This document shows positions 56,535 to 64,000 of a stretch of 64,000 nt of DNA, one piece after another. The notes under the pieces are model-generated. The model worked only from the letters and a program-made list of their open reading frames with translations. It made no database searches and was not told where the DNA came from. Within the stretch, counting starts at the first letter, position 1; every line of letters starts with the position of its first letter. Made by a program: the position numbers and the translations under genes. The stretch spans positions 62,001 to 126,000 of the forward strand of contig NZ_RXHU01000007.1 of the NCBI RefSeq assembly GCF_003955665.1, written 5' to 3'. This stretch comes from Paenibacillus whitsoniae (GTDB taxonomy: Bacteria; Bacillota; Bacilli; Paenibacillales; NBRC-103111).

Positions 56535-56547
56535 GAGGGTGGGGGAC

Positions 56548-57093
56548 TTGGAGGCAAGTAATTTTACGTTTTTTTTGTTAAACCTTCAAAAATTACTTAT
56601 TTTTACTCGCAGCAATTTATCTAAATTAAATCTTGAAGTGCTGATGAGTGTACTGCTATTAAACATAGAAGTTCTATTAAGAGAAGAAGCTATTGATTTA
56701 AAATTGTTTCAAAATGAAATCATAAACTGTCTACCTGAAGGGAGTATTGAAAAGGATGTAGTACAGAATTTGTTCGTATATAACTATCAAGGTACACGTA
56801 CTAATTTTAAGGAAGTAGAAAATTATGTTGTATTTATTTATGAAGTTTTGAATCAAGTGTGCTTTGCAATTAGAGATTCAAACTTTGAAAGATCCTATCT
56901 ATTAATTGATGCTGTGCACTGTTTGCCCCAAATGTTAATTGAATTTAAAAAGTGGGACAGGAAGTCCTTTTGGTATAGTTTTATAAAAATTAGTCCACCT
57001 CTGTTCGATGAAGAATTTTTAGGAAAGTGGGAAATATATTTTATTCCAAAAGGGACAAAATGGGGCAAGCTCAAAAAATTATTAAATCTTTAA
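56548..57093 (+). CDS. Putative immunity protein of the RHS locus
   Basis: The 181-residue protein (EASNFTFFLLNLQKLLIFTR..., LIDAVHCLPQMLIEFKKWDR) is AT-rich and helical, without signal peptide or known motif. Its position immediately after the toxin tip, 13 bases past the stop, is where RHS immunity genes sit. TTG 56548 behind GAGGGTGGGGG is preferred over ATG 56515, which overlaps the toxin. Immunity function is inferred from position only. Confidence 0.6.
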   Translation: MEASNFTFFLLNLQKLLIFTRSNLSKLNLEVLMSVLLLNIEVLLREEAIDLKLFQNEIINCLPEGSIEKDVVQNLFVYNYQGTRTNFKEVENYVVFIYEVLNQVCFAIRDSNFERSYLLIDAVHCLPQMLIEFKKWDRKSFWYSFIKISPPLFDEEFLGKWEIYFIPKGTKWGKLKKLLNL

Positions 57094-57100
57094 TTATTGC

Positions 57101-57134
57101 AACCTTGCGACTAACCCTCGCAAGGTTCTTTTTT
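57101..57134 (+). terminator. Terminator after the putative immunity gene
   Basis: AACCTTGCGA and TCGCAAGGTT form a perfect 10-base stem followed by CTTTTTTT. Confidence 0.85.
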
Positions 57135-57551
57135 TGCACCGCAGCGTGGCGCTTCACGATTCCTTGATTTAATAACGCATAGTCAGTTCTCTCGGCGAGA
57201 GAACTATCGTTGTTCCGCTTTCCCATAGGCTTCCGCTTGATTTTAGGGAAAAAAAGACTGACTGAACATGGCCACGAACTAGGCGCAGAACGCTCAGAAA
57301 TCGCCGTAGGTGGACGCTACTGTCCGGCTGTGATCGTTCGCACGTTCTGAGGATTGAAGTGGGAATTTGCCCGGTCTCTATCTCCTGTAACCATTTGCTC
57401 AAACGGATTCTTTAAGCGATAGGTAAGTGATGACATGATCGAAAAATAATCGATATAGCTTTTCGATTGAGTACGATAAATCGATAATCGATTTTTAATA
57501 GAAATAGAAGCCTATACAGACCCACTATATCCTTATAGTAGGTAAACCTAC
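57135..57551. other. Gene-free stretch between two look-alike hairpins
   Basis: No convincing gene is seen. A minus-strand 77-codon frame (57169-57402) reads through to RELTMRY without a clear ribosome binding site and may be a relic. Base composition shifts from GC-rich (57140-57400) back to AT-rich, suggesting a patchwork of degraded pieces. Confidence 0.5.
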
Positions 57552-57552
57552 A

Positions 57553-57575
57553 CCTCGCGACCAACCCTCGCGAGG
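57553..57575 (+). terminator. Second, diverged copy of the RHS-locus hairpin
   Basis: CCTCGCGA and TCGCGAGG pair around CCAACCC, close to the loop CTAACCC of the terminator at 57101. The T tract is poor (CTTCATTG). It looks like the leftover 3' end of another cassette. Confidence 0.5.
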
Positions 57576-57662
57576 CTTCATTGTGTCCATCAAGACACCA
57601 ATACCAGCAGCAATAACTACTCTTGATCTAGTAGTTATACGATAATTTTGTAAACAAAAAGT

Positions 57663-57716
57663 TTTACATTACGTTTACGTTTCGTGGGTTTGGAATTTAC
57701 ATTCGATTGTTACGAT
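57663..57716 (+). promoter_or_regulatory. Pho box and promoter of pstS
   Basis: TTTACA at 57663, TTTACG at 57674 and TTTACA at 57696 lie in an exact 11-base phase (one intermediate register is not conserved). They are followed by a -10-like TACGAT at 57711-57716. This is the pattern of PhoP binding sites in Bacillus, so induction under phosphate starvation is expected. Confidence 0.65.
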
Positions 57717-57800
57717 AGGTTTGTCAGTTAGGAGGGCACACAACACGGGGCTCGATACTAACAAAGTATAAACATACAATTAAAGGAGGACATGCTTACT

Positions 57801-58724
57801 ATGTTTAAGTTCATGTCGAAAAAAGGGATTACATTAACACTATCTGCGGTACTTATGATGGGGTCTTTGGCTGCATGCGGTACAAAAACAGAAACCAATA
57901 ACGGCAGCTCCGCTTCACCTGCTGCATCCACAGCAGCTTCCACTTCCGCAGCGCCAACGGCTACGCCGAAAACAGAGCTTAGCGGTACAGTAACAGCTTC
58001 CGGTTCCAGCGCATTGCTTCCACTCGTGAAGCAAGCGGCAACTGAGTTCATGGAGAAAAATCCGAAAGTAACCATTAACGTAACGGCTGGCGGTTCCGGC
58101 GTAGGCGTGAAAAACGTAGCTGACGGCACATCCGATATCGGTAACTCCGACGTTGAGCCTGCGGCAGAGTTCAAAGATAAAGGTCTGGTTGACCACCAAG
58201 TGGCAATCGCGCCTTTCGCACTTATCGTTAACAAAGATGTTAAAGTTGATAATGTAACGAAAGCACAAGCGGCTGATATTTACACAGGTAAAGTGACGAA
58301 CTGGAAAGAAGTCGGCGGCAACGACGCGAAAATCGTGCTGGTTCACCGTCCGGACAGCTCCGGGTCCCGTACACTGGTGAAAAACATCATCCTGGACGGC
58401 AAAGAGTTCTCCAAAGATGGCATTACGCAAGAAAACAGCGGTGCGATGAAAACAGCGGTTGTCGGTCAATCCGGTTCCATCGGTTACGTGGATACACCTT
58501 ATATCGATGACACAGTGAAAGCACTAAAAATCGACGGTGTTGCGTTCTCCGAAGACAACATCAAAAACGGCACTTACAAACTGTATGGCGTTGAGCACAT
58601 GTATACAAAAGGTGAAGCGAAAGATCCAGCGAAAGCGTTCATCGATTATATCATGAGCAAAGAGTTCCAAGGCAAACAAGTTCGCGATCTGAAATTCTTG
58701 CCGGCTGATCTGCTCAAAAAATAA
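57801..58724 (+). CDS. pstS: Phosphate ABC transporter substrate-binding lipoprotein PstS
   Basis: The 307-residue precursor has a signal peptide and lipobox SLAAC with C26 lipidated, then a Ser/Ala/Thr linker. The phosphate-binding domain includes GTVTASGSSALLPLV, NVTAGGSGVGVKNVADGTSDIGNSDV (quoted in part), HRPDSSGSRTLVKNIIL and GSIGYVDT, whose serines and aspartate coordinate phosphate. ATG 57801 is chosen because AAAGGAGG is 11 bases upstream; ATG 57792 is too close. A terminator follows, so pstS is expressed at least partly separately from pstC. Confidence 0.95.
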   Translation: MFKFMSKKGITLTLSAVLMMGSLAACGTKTETNNGSSASPAASTAASTSAAPTATPKTELSGTVTASGSSALLPLVKQAATEFMEKNPKVTINVTAGGSGVGVKNVADGTSDIGNSDVEPAAEFKDKGLVDHQVAIAPFALIVNKDVKVDNVTKAQAADIYTGKVTNWKEVGGNDAKIVLVHRPDSSGSRTLVKNIILDGKEFSKDGITQENSGAMKTAVVGQSGSIGYVDTPYIDDTVKALKIDGVAFSEDNIKNGTYKLYGVEHMYTKGEAKDPAKAFIDYIMSKEFQGKQVRDLKFLPADLLKK

Positions 58725-58741
58725 TAGAGTTCCTCAACGAG

Positions 58742-58778
58742 AGAGCGTCTGCTTACTAGGCAGATGCTCTTTTTCTTT
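58742..58778 (+). terminator. Terminator between pstS and pstC
   Basis: AGAGCGTCTGC pairs with GCAGATGCTCT (one mismatch) and is followed by TTTTTCTTTT. Confidence 0.75.
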
Positions 58779-58847
58779 TACAATTCGTAAACTTTTACAT
58801 AGGCTTTACAATTCATTGATCGTCCATTGACATTCATCTTCTATAGT
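58777..58847 (+). promoter_or_regulatory. Second Pho box upstream of pstC
   Basis: TTTACA occurs at 58777, 58794 and 58805; the last two are 11 bases apart. A -10-like TATAGT lies at 58842-58847, and TTGACA at 58827 is an alternative -35. This gives the permease genes their own phosphate-responsive promoter. Confidence 0.55.
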
Positions 58848-58887
58848 AGAAATAAGCCTTGGGCTTCACGAGAAAGGGGAGTCATCC

Positions 58888-59823
58888 TTGAACTATATGG
58901 TCAATCAACTTACCAATGAGAATTCGGATGTAAGCCGCCCGGTCATTACGAAATGGACACGCGGCCAGCATGCGCAAGACAAACTGATGAGAATGATTTT
59001 TGTGGGAAGTGCCGCATTGGTGTCGGCGATTATCTTTTCCATCATTATTTTCGTCGGGATGCAAGGAATTAAAACTTTTCAAGGTGTAAGTCCGTTGGAG
59101 TTTTTCTTCTCCACAGACTGGACACCGGGTCAAAATAAATTCGGAGCGTTTCCGTTCCTGTACAGCACGCTGCTGATGACGCTGGTAGCGGTCGTGTTGT
59201 CTGTGCCGCTGGCTTTGTCCGGCGCACTGTTTATGGCGAAAATCGCGCCGAGATGGATGCGTGAAATCATGCGTCCGGCGACCGACCTATTCGTCGGCAT
59301 TCCATCTGTCGTGTACGGTCTGATCGGGATGACCGTGATCGTGCCGGCGCTGGGTAAATTCGCAGGCGGCATCGGCTACGGCATCCTGCCGGCAGCGATC
59401 ATCCTCGCGATCATGATTTTGCCGACGATTCTCTCTATTTCGGAAGATGCAATCCGCTCCCTTCCAAGCCGTCTGGAAGAAGCTTCACTGGCCCTCGGCG
59501 CGACGCGCTGGCAGACAATGTGGCGGGTGCTGCTCCCGGCAGCTCGTCCAGGCATTCTCACAGGCATCATCCTGGGGATGGGCCGCGCGATCGGCGAAAC
59601 GATGGCTGTGTTCATGGTGATCGGCAACTCGCCGCAGATGCCCAAATCACTGCTGGATTCCACGACGGTGTTAACAACGGCAATTGTAAAAGATATGGGA
59701 AATACGAGCTACGGCTCCACATGGAATAACGCCTTGTACTTGATGGCACTTCTGCTGCTGATCATCTCTCTCGTACTCATTCTCGTTATTCGTATCGTGG
59801 CCAAGAGGAGTGAAGTGAAATGA
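58888..59823 (+). CDS. pstC: Phosphate ABC transporter permease PstC
   Basis: The 311-residue membrane protein has six predicted helices, the PstC marker GVSPLEFFFSTDWTPGQNKFG and the EAA loop SLALGATRWQTMWRVLLPAARPGILTG (quoted in part). It starts at TTG 58888 behind AAAGGGGAG and overlaps pstA by four bases (ATGA). Confidence 0.94.
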   Translation: MNYMVNQLTNENSDVSRPVITKWTRGQHAQDKLMRMIFVGSAALVSAIIFSIIIFVGMQGIKTFQGVSPLEFFFSTDWTPGQNKFGAFPFLYSTLLMTLVAVVLSVPLALSGALFMAKIAPRWMREIMRPATDLFVGIPSVVYGLIGMTVIVPALGKFAGGIGYGILPAAIILAIMILPTILSISEDAIRSLPSRLEEASLALGATRWQTMWRVLLPAARPGILTGIILGMGRAIGETMAVFMVIGNSPQMPKSLLDSTTVLTTAIVKDMGNTSYGSTWNNALYLMALLLLIISLVLILVIRIVAKRSEVK

Positions 59824-60677
59824 CCAGCAAAACGACAGATCGCATCGCCACCGTTTACTTCTGGGCATCCGGCATCGTTATTATTGCCATCCTAGCCTGG
59901 TTTATTATCCGGATTCTCGGGGAAGGCGTTCCGCATTTATCCTGGCACTTTATTTTCGGCAAGCCGGAAGAAATTAAGGCGGGGGGCGGAGTTGGCCCGC
60001 AGCTGTTTAACTCCTTCTATGTCCTGTTCCTGTCCCTGCTCATCTCCGTGCCGATCGGTTTGTTCGCCGGCATTTATCTAGCCATTTACGCGCAAAAGAA
60101 TTGGTTCACCGATCTCGTCCGCATCTCCGTTGAGGCGCTGTCGTCAGTACCTTCGATCGTTTTCGGTTTATTCGGTTTCTTGTTATTTGCGAACCTGCTG
60201 GGTTTGAAATTTTCTATTCTCGGCGGTGCGGCAACCGTTGCCCTGCTGAATCTTCCGGTCATGGTGCGCGTCACCGAGGAGTCGATCCGTACGGTGCCGG
60301 ATTCCTATTGGGAAGCGAGCCTGGCGCTCGGCTCAACCAAATGGCAGGCGATTCGCAAAGTTTTGATTCCGGCAGCGTTGCCGACCCTTATTACGGGCAT
60401 CACCTTGATTGCAGGCCGCGCGCTCGGCGAATCGGCGATTCTGATCTATACGGCGGGCTTGTCTGTCTCCCGTTTTTTCCCGGACTTCAATCCGCTGAAT
60501 ATGGGAGAAACGCTCTCTGTCCATTTGTGGTACGTCGGTGCTGAGTCTCTCGTTCCCGATGCCAAAGCCATTGCCAAAGGCAGTGCCGCGCTGCTGTTGA
60601 TTGTCGTGCTCATTTTCAATTTACTCGTCAGCGTGCCTAGCCGAATCCTACAAAAACGACTTTCCGGAGGGAAATAA
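59820..60677 (+). CDS. pstA: Phosphate ABC transporter permease PstA
   Basis: The 285-residue partner permease shows LSWHFIFGKPEE, VEALSSVPSIVFGLFGFLLF and the EAA loop ASLALGSTKWQAIRKVLIPAA. With PstC it forms the phosphate channel in the membrane. It is coupled to pstC by ATGA and followed closely by pstB. Confidence 0.94.
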   Translation: MTSKTTDRIATVYFWASGIVIIAILAWFIIRILGEGVPHLSWHFIFGKPEEIKAGGGVGPQLFNSFYVLFLSLLISVPIGLFAGIYLAIYAQKNWFTDLVRISVEALSSVPSIVFGLFGFLLFANLLGLKFSILGGAATVALLNLPVMVRVTEESIRTVPDSYWEASLALGSTKWQAIRKVLIPAALPTLITGITLIAGRALGESAILIYTAGLSVSRFFPDFNPLNMGETLSVHLWYVGAESLVPDAKAIAKGSAALLLIVVLIFNLLVSVPSRILQKRLSGGK

Positions 60678-60680
60678 TCC

Positions 60681-61442
60681 ATGACTCCTAAATATAAAAT
60701 CAAAGCAGAGAAATTGAATCTCTACTACGGCGAGAACCATGCGCTGCATGATATTGATCTTCAAATCGAAACAGGGACAATCGCGGCGCTGATCGGCCCT
60801 TCCGGCTGCGGCAAATCCACGTTCCTCCGCACGCTGAACCGGATGAACGACCTGATCGACAATGTCCGGATTTCCGGGAATGTCGCAGTCGACGGCCATA
60901 ACATTTACGGCGGCGATTCCGACGTCGTATCCTTGCGCAAACGGGTCGGCATGGTGTTCCAACGCCCGAATCCGTTCCCGATGAGTATCTACGATAACAT
61001 CGCTTACGGTCCGCGCATTCACGGCACGAAGAAAAAAGCGGTGCTTGACGAAATCGTCGAACGCAGCTTGGTGCAGGCGGCGCTGTGGGACGAAGTCAAG
61101 GATCGGCTGCACAAGTCTGCGATGGGGCTATCCGGCGGCCAGCAGCAGCGTCTCTGCATCGCTCGTCTGCTTGCGGTAGAGCCGGATGTTTTGCTCATGG
61201 ATGAGCCGACTTCTGCCCTGGACCCGATCTCGACACTCAAAGTTGAAGAACTGACGCAAACCTTGAAAGAGAAATACACGATTATTATCGTAACGCACAA
61301 CATGCAGCAAGCCGCTCGTATTTCGGATCGCACTTCCTTCTTCCTGAACGGCTATTTGGTGGAAACAGATAAAACGGACAAAATTTTCACGAACCCGAAC
61401 GATCAGCGCACCGAAGATTACATTACAGGCCGTTTCGGCTAA
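60681..61442 (+). CDS. pstB: Phosphate ABC transporter ATPase PstB
   Basis: The 253-residue ATPase has Walker [10 protein letters not shown], the signature LSGGQQQR, Walker [13 protein letters not shown] and the switch histidine in [25 protein letters not shown] and the C-terminal [10 protein letters not shown] are PstB-specific. CGGAGGG lies before the ATG. It energises PstCA import. Confidence 0.96.
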   Translation: MTPKYKIKAEKLNLYYGENHALHDIDLQIETGTIAALIGPSGCGKSTFLRTLNRMNDLIDNVRISGNVAVDGHNIYGGDSDVVSLRKRVGMVFQRPNPFPMSIYDNIAYGPRIHGTKKKAVLDEIVERSLVQAALWDEVKDRLHKSAMGLSGGQQQRLCIARLLAVEPDVLLMDEPTSALDPISTLKVEELTQTLKEKYTIIIVTHNMQQAARISDRTSFFLNGYLVETDKTDKIFTNPNDQRTEDYITGRFG

Positions 61443-61465
61443 CTTTGGACAGAAGGAGAGAGAAT

Positions 61466-62125
61466 ATGGATGCTAGACCGGGGTTTCATCAATCACTAAG
61501 CTTACTGCAGCAAGAGTTACAGCAAATGGGGGAGAGCGTCGAGAAGCTGATCTTCAAATCGGTCCAGTCGCTGGCGGCGTTGGACGAGAAAGCGGCTCAG
61601 CAGGTCATCAATACCGACGATTTGATCGACGATTATTTAACTAGGATTGATGAGCTGTGTCTTCGGCTGATTGCCCTGCAGCAGCCGATGGCGAGCGACC
61701 TGCGGATCATTGGAACGGCACTGAAGATCGCGACCGACTTGGAGCGGATTGCGGATCATGCCGTGGATATCGCGAAAATCACGATCCGTTTTGCCGGCGA
61801 GGAGCTCGTCAAACCGCTGGAAGTGATTCCGCAAATGGCGGAAATCGCGATCGAGATGCTGCACGAGAGCCTGCTCTCCTATACGGAGCGCGATGTGCAC
61901 CGCGCGGCTGCACTCGCGGAGAAGGACGACCGAGTCGACAAGCTGTACAGCAGCGTCATGCAGGAGCTGATGGGCCTCATGGGGACGGATTACAACCGCA
62001 ACCGTCAATTGACGCACTTGATGTTCGTTGCGCATTTCCTGGAGCGCGTGGCGGACCACACGACGAACATCGGCGAGGGCGTCATCTACATGGTAACGGG
62101 CAAACGGAAAGATTTGAATATATAA
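61466..62125 (+). CDS. phoU: Phosphate signalling protein PhoU
   Basis: The 219-residue all-helical protein has the two PhoU repeats with metal-binding acidic motifs (ATDLERIADHAVDIAK and AHFLERVADHTTNIGEGV). It links the Pst transporter to the phosphate sensor kinase and limits uptake. ATG 61466 with AAGGAGAG upstream is preferred over the TTG at 61445. Confidence 0.94.
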   Translation: MDARPGFHQSLSLLQQELQQMGESVEKLIFKSVQSLAALDEKAAQQVINTDDLIDDYLTRIDELCLRLIALQQPMASDLRIIGTALKIATDLERIADHAVDIAKITIRFAGEELVKPLEVIPQMAEIAIEMLHESLLSYTERDVHRAAALAEKDDRVDKLYSSVMQELMGLMGTDYNRNRQLTHLMFVAHFLERVADHTTNIGEGVIYMVTGKRKDLNI

Positions 62126-62135
62126 GCTAAAATAT

Positions 62136-62183
62136 AAGGGCAGCCCTTCGGTCAAATTTCGACCGCTTGGGCTGCCCTTTTTA
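62136..62183. terminator. Terminator between phoU and the histidine kinase gene
   Basis: AAGGGCAGCCC pairs with GGGCTGCCCTT around an inner CGGTC/GACCG stem, followed by TTTT. It lies between convergent genes and overlaps the kinase stop codon by a few bases. Confidence 0.85.
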
Positions 62184-63752
62184 TACGGCCTGCATCGGGA
62201 ACCGTATCATAAACGTTGTGCCTTTTGAACTGGAGTTCACTTCAATTGTCGCTTGATGCCTTGTCGCAATGGAGTAGCAGATCGCGAGACCGAGGCCTGT
62301 GCCTTCATCCTTCGTGGTAAAGAACGGACGTCCCAGCTTCTCCAAATGCTCGGCGGAAATGCCTGTGCCTTCATCAGCAATCAGGAGCACGACATGTGTG
62401 TCGTCTTGATACGTTTCAATACAGAGTGTTCCGCCGACGCTCATCGCCTCCAAGCCGTTCATACACATGTTGAGAATGAGTTGGCGAATCTCTTTATCGT
62501 CGAGCTGAATGTCCGGACAGGAGCCCAGATTGCCGTTGACATGCTTGCCGCACATGACGGCTTCAGCCTGAATCAACGGCAGCAGCGATTCGATGATGCG
62601 GTTGAGGCTTTCGGATTTTTGGTAAGAGGTCTTGTTCTTGGCGAGCGACAAGTATTCGGTAATAATGTCGTTCGCGCGGTCAAGTTCCTCGAGCATGATC
62701 GGAATGTATTCTCTCTGCATATGCCGGTCGTTCTCTCGGAACAATTGCAGGAAGCCGCGGATCGTCGTCATCGGATTGCGGATTTCATGGGCAATGCCGG
62801 CCGCCATCTCGCCGACGAGATTTAGCTGCGCCAGGCGGGCCATTTCGCTCTCGAAGCGGAGGCTCTCGGTCACATCGACCGCCACTTCCAGCAAACATTT
62901 GTCATGCTCAATGTCGATGATTTCTGTCGACAGCAGAGCAGTGCGCACTTCGCCGGATTTGGTGACATATTTGACTTTCTCGTTATGCAGTATATCGCAC
63001 AAGTTGATATTCCCATCCGATTCGGGGCTGAGCAGGTCGAGGTTCGTTCCGATAATTTCGTTGCCATATCCGGTGTACTGCTTCCAACTTTCATTCACTT
63101 CCAGATAGGTCAGATCGGGCAGGCGTCGAATGGACATGAGCGATGGGGAAAGGATGAACATTTTCTTGAAATGCTCCTGCGAATTCATTAATTTCTGGTG
63201 CGCGTCAACTAACTCGGTCGTGCGCTCTTCGACCCATTGTTCCAGGAGAACATTTTGCTGAATCAGCTTCTCTTCCGCTTCCGCCAACTTGCGGTTCGTT
63301 TCTTCCAGATCCAGCGTCCGTTTATGTAAGAGCTCGCTTTGAATTTTCAGTTTCTGATGATTGAGGTGCATGTTGACGAAGCCGTCCACCTTCATGCGTA
63401 GCATTTTGGGGTGTACGGGTTTGAATAAATAATCAATCGATCCTACATGATAGCCGCGCAGCACATGCTCGATGGACGTGCTTAAAGCGGTTAGAAAAAT
63501 GATGGGAATATCCTGATAGGCCTTGCGCTGTTTGATCAGTTCAACGGTTTCAAAGCCGCTGAGGCCCGGCATCTGGACATCCATAAGAATAACCGCAATA
63601 TGATCGGCGGGTTCTTTCAGCAAATATCGAAGGCATTCTTCACCCGATTGCAAAGAAATAACGTCATAGGAAGAAGAGGCCAAAATGCTGTTGAGCGCCA
63701 GCAAGTTCTCATAACGGTCGTCTACCGCCAAGATCTTAACTTGTTGTTCCAT
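62181..63752 (-). CDS. Receiver-PAS-histidine kinase (orphan hybrid sensor)
   Basis: The 523-residue cytosolic protein has an N-terminal receiver domain with phosphoacceptor D58 in VILMDVQMPG and the switch lysine in FKPVHP. A coiled coil, a PAS domain (KKMFILSPSLMSIRRL, YLEVNESWKQYTGY), and a HisKA domain with H322 in GIAHEIRNPMTTIRGFLQLF follow. The HATPase carries the boxes ADEGTGIS and FTTKDEGTGLGLAI. The kinase core resembles the sporulation kinase type of Bacilli. There is no membrane segment and no partner regulator in view, so input is intracellular or via phosphotransfer to its receiver. ATG 63752 fits GGAAAGGA upstream. Confidence 0.88.
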   Translation of the reverse strand: MEQQVKILAVDDRYENLLALNSILASSSYDVISLQSGEECLRYLLKEPADHIAVILMDVQMPGLSGFETVELIKQRKAYQDIPIIFLTALSTSIEHVLRGYHVGSIDYLFKPVHPKMLRMKVDGFVNMHLNHQKLKIQSELLHKRTLDLEETNRKLAEAEEKLIQQNVLLEQWVEERTTELVDAHQKLMNSQEHFKKMFILSPSLMSIRRLPDLTYLEVNESWKQYTGYGNEIIGTNLDLLSPESDGNINLCDILHNEKVKYVTKSGEVRTALLSTEIIDIEHDKCLLEVAVDVTESLRFESEMARLAQLNLVGEMAAGIAHEIRNPMTTIRGFLQLFRENDRHMQREYIPIMLEELDRANDIITEYLSLAKNKTSYQKSESLNRIIESLLPLIQAEAVMCGKHVNGNLGSCPDIQLDDKEIRQLILNMCMNGLEAMSVGGTLCIETYQDDTHVVLLIADEGTGISAEHLEKLGRPFFTTKDEGTGLGLAICYSIATRHQATIEVNSSSKGTTFMIRFPMQAV

Positions 63753-63935
63753 CTCCATGTCCTTTCCGGGTTTATATGCCTGTACGCACCTGACAATTCG
63801 TCTCTCATTGTTTCGCGGAAAAAATGAAATTCCCTCTTTTTTTGGGAAAATCTTTACAATCATTTTACGTTTGGATAACATAGGCAGCTACTTGGTTTGC
63901 TAAACTGGGACTAACAGACTAGAAGGCTAAGGATG

Positions 63936-64000
63936 ATGGACATGAGCGTGCAGACAGAAGAATGGGCGGAGTTCAACAAGCTCCTGGAGGAGCAGTTGAT
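63936..64000 (+). CDS. Start of an unidentified gene cut by the window edge
   Basis: An ATG at 63936 (and another in frame at 63942) follows AAGGCTAAGG and opens a frame MDMSVQTEEWAEFNKLLEEQ to the window end. Too little is visible to name a family. It is divergent from the histidine kinase gene. Confidence 0.5.
   Translation, partial: MDMSVQTEEWAEFNKLLEEQL

Noticed and set aside
57169..57402. 77-codon minus-strand frame ending RELTMRY
   Set aside because: It is short, has no clear ribosome binding site and belongs to no recognised family. It may be a relic, but is not supported as a gene.

Overview
The window looks like a chromosomal segment of a spore-forming, plant-polysaccharide-degrading Firmicute, most likely Paenibacillus or a close relative. 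The evidence is a moderately high GC content, strong AGGAGG ribosome binding sites, Bacillus-type sigma-A promoters, CcpA-type cre sites, an LplA/LplB/LplC-type sugar ABC transporter with a YesS-like AraC regulator, and Firmicute markers such as YpsA, a YdjO-like protein, MgsA, RocD/RocF and MotAB. No rRNA, tRNA, prophage or intact insertion sequence was seen.

Bases 1-13353 are best read as a branched-sugar locus. A plus-strand operon encodes the C-terminal part of an AraC-type regulator, a cytosolic GH127-like protein, a one-cysteine Asp/Glu-racemase-fold protein, a RuBisCO-like protein and a DUF1537 acid-sugar kinase. It ends in a terminator and is followed by a repeat-bearing gap. A minus-strand LacI repressor is then divergent from an isomerase, split transketolase and FGGY kinase operon with a clear promoter and operators. 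Kinase plus RuBisCO-like protein matches the known 3-oxo-isoapionate (D-apionate) route. Isomerase, kinase and two-subunit transketolase matches the D-apiose to apulose 4-phosphate route. I infer D-apiose and apionate use from this gene context. A small conserved gene and a GH2 glycosidase follow.

Bases 15757-24188 (minus strand) hold a giant DUF11-repeat surface-type protein, split into 2238 and 572 codons by an ATGA overlap inside a repeat. A methyltransferase gene lies upstream of it. Bases 25175-31366 (minus) are a CUT1 sugar transporter (two permeases and a lipoprotein) with its membrane AraC regulator. An MFS transporter, a YdjO-like zinc protein, a small membrane protein and a CBM9-like protein follow, then a 640-base gap with two families of tandem repeats.

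Bases 34993-40670 carry arginine and aspartate catabolism (rocD, aspA, rocF), a VOC protein and an M29 aminopeptidase. Bases 40825-50439 carry VanW, UxaC, a zinc-ribbon protein, an AraC regulator divergent from a Gfo/Idh/MocA dehydrogenase plus esterase pair, MgsA, YpsA and MotA/MotB. A chemotaxis receptor lies at 50500-52455.

Bases 52780-57093 are an AT-rich RHS/WapA-like polymorphic toxin locus. Its reading frame is broken after the N-terminus, its C-terminus is ParB-like, and a putative immunity gene follows. From 57660 there is a phosphate module: pstS behind an 11-bp-phased Pho box and a terminator, then a second Pho box and pstC-pstA-pstB-phoU. A minus-strand REC-PAS-histidine kinase and the first codons of a truncated gene end the window.
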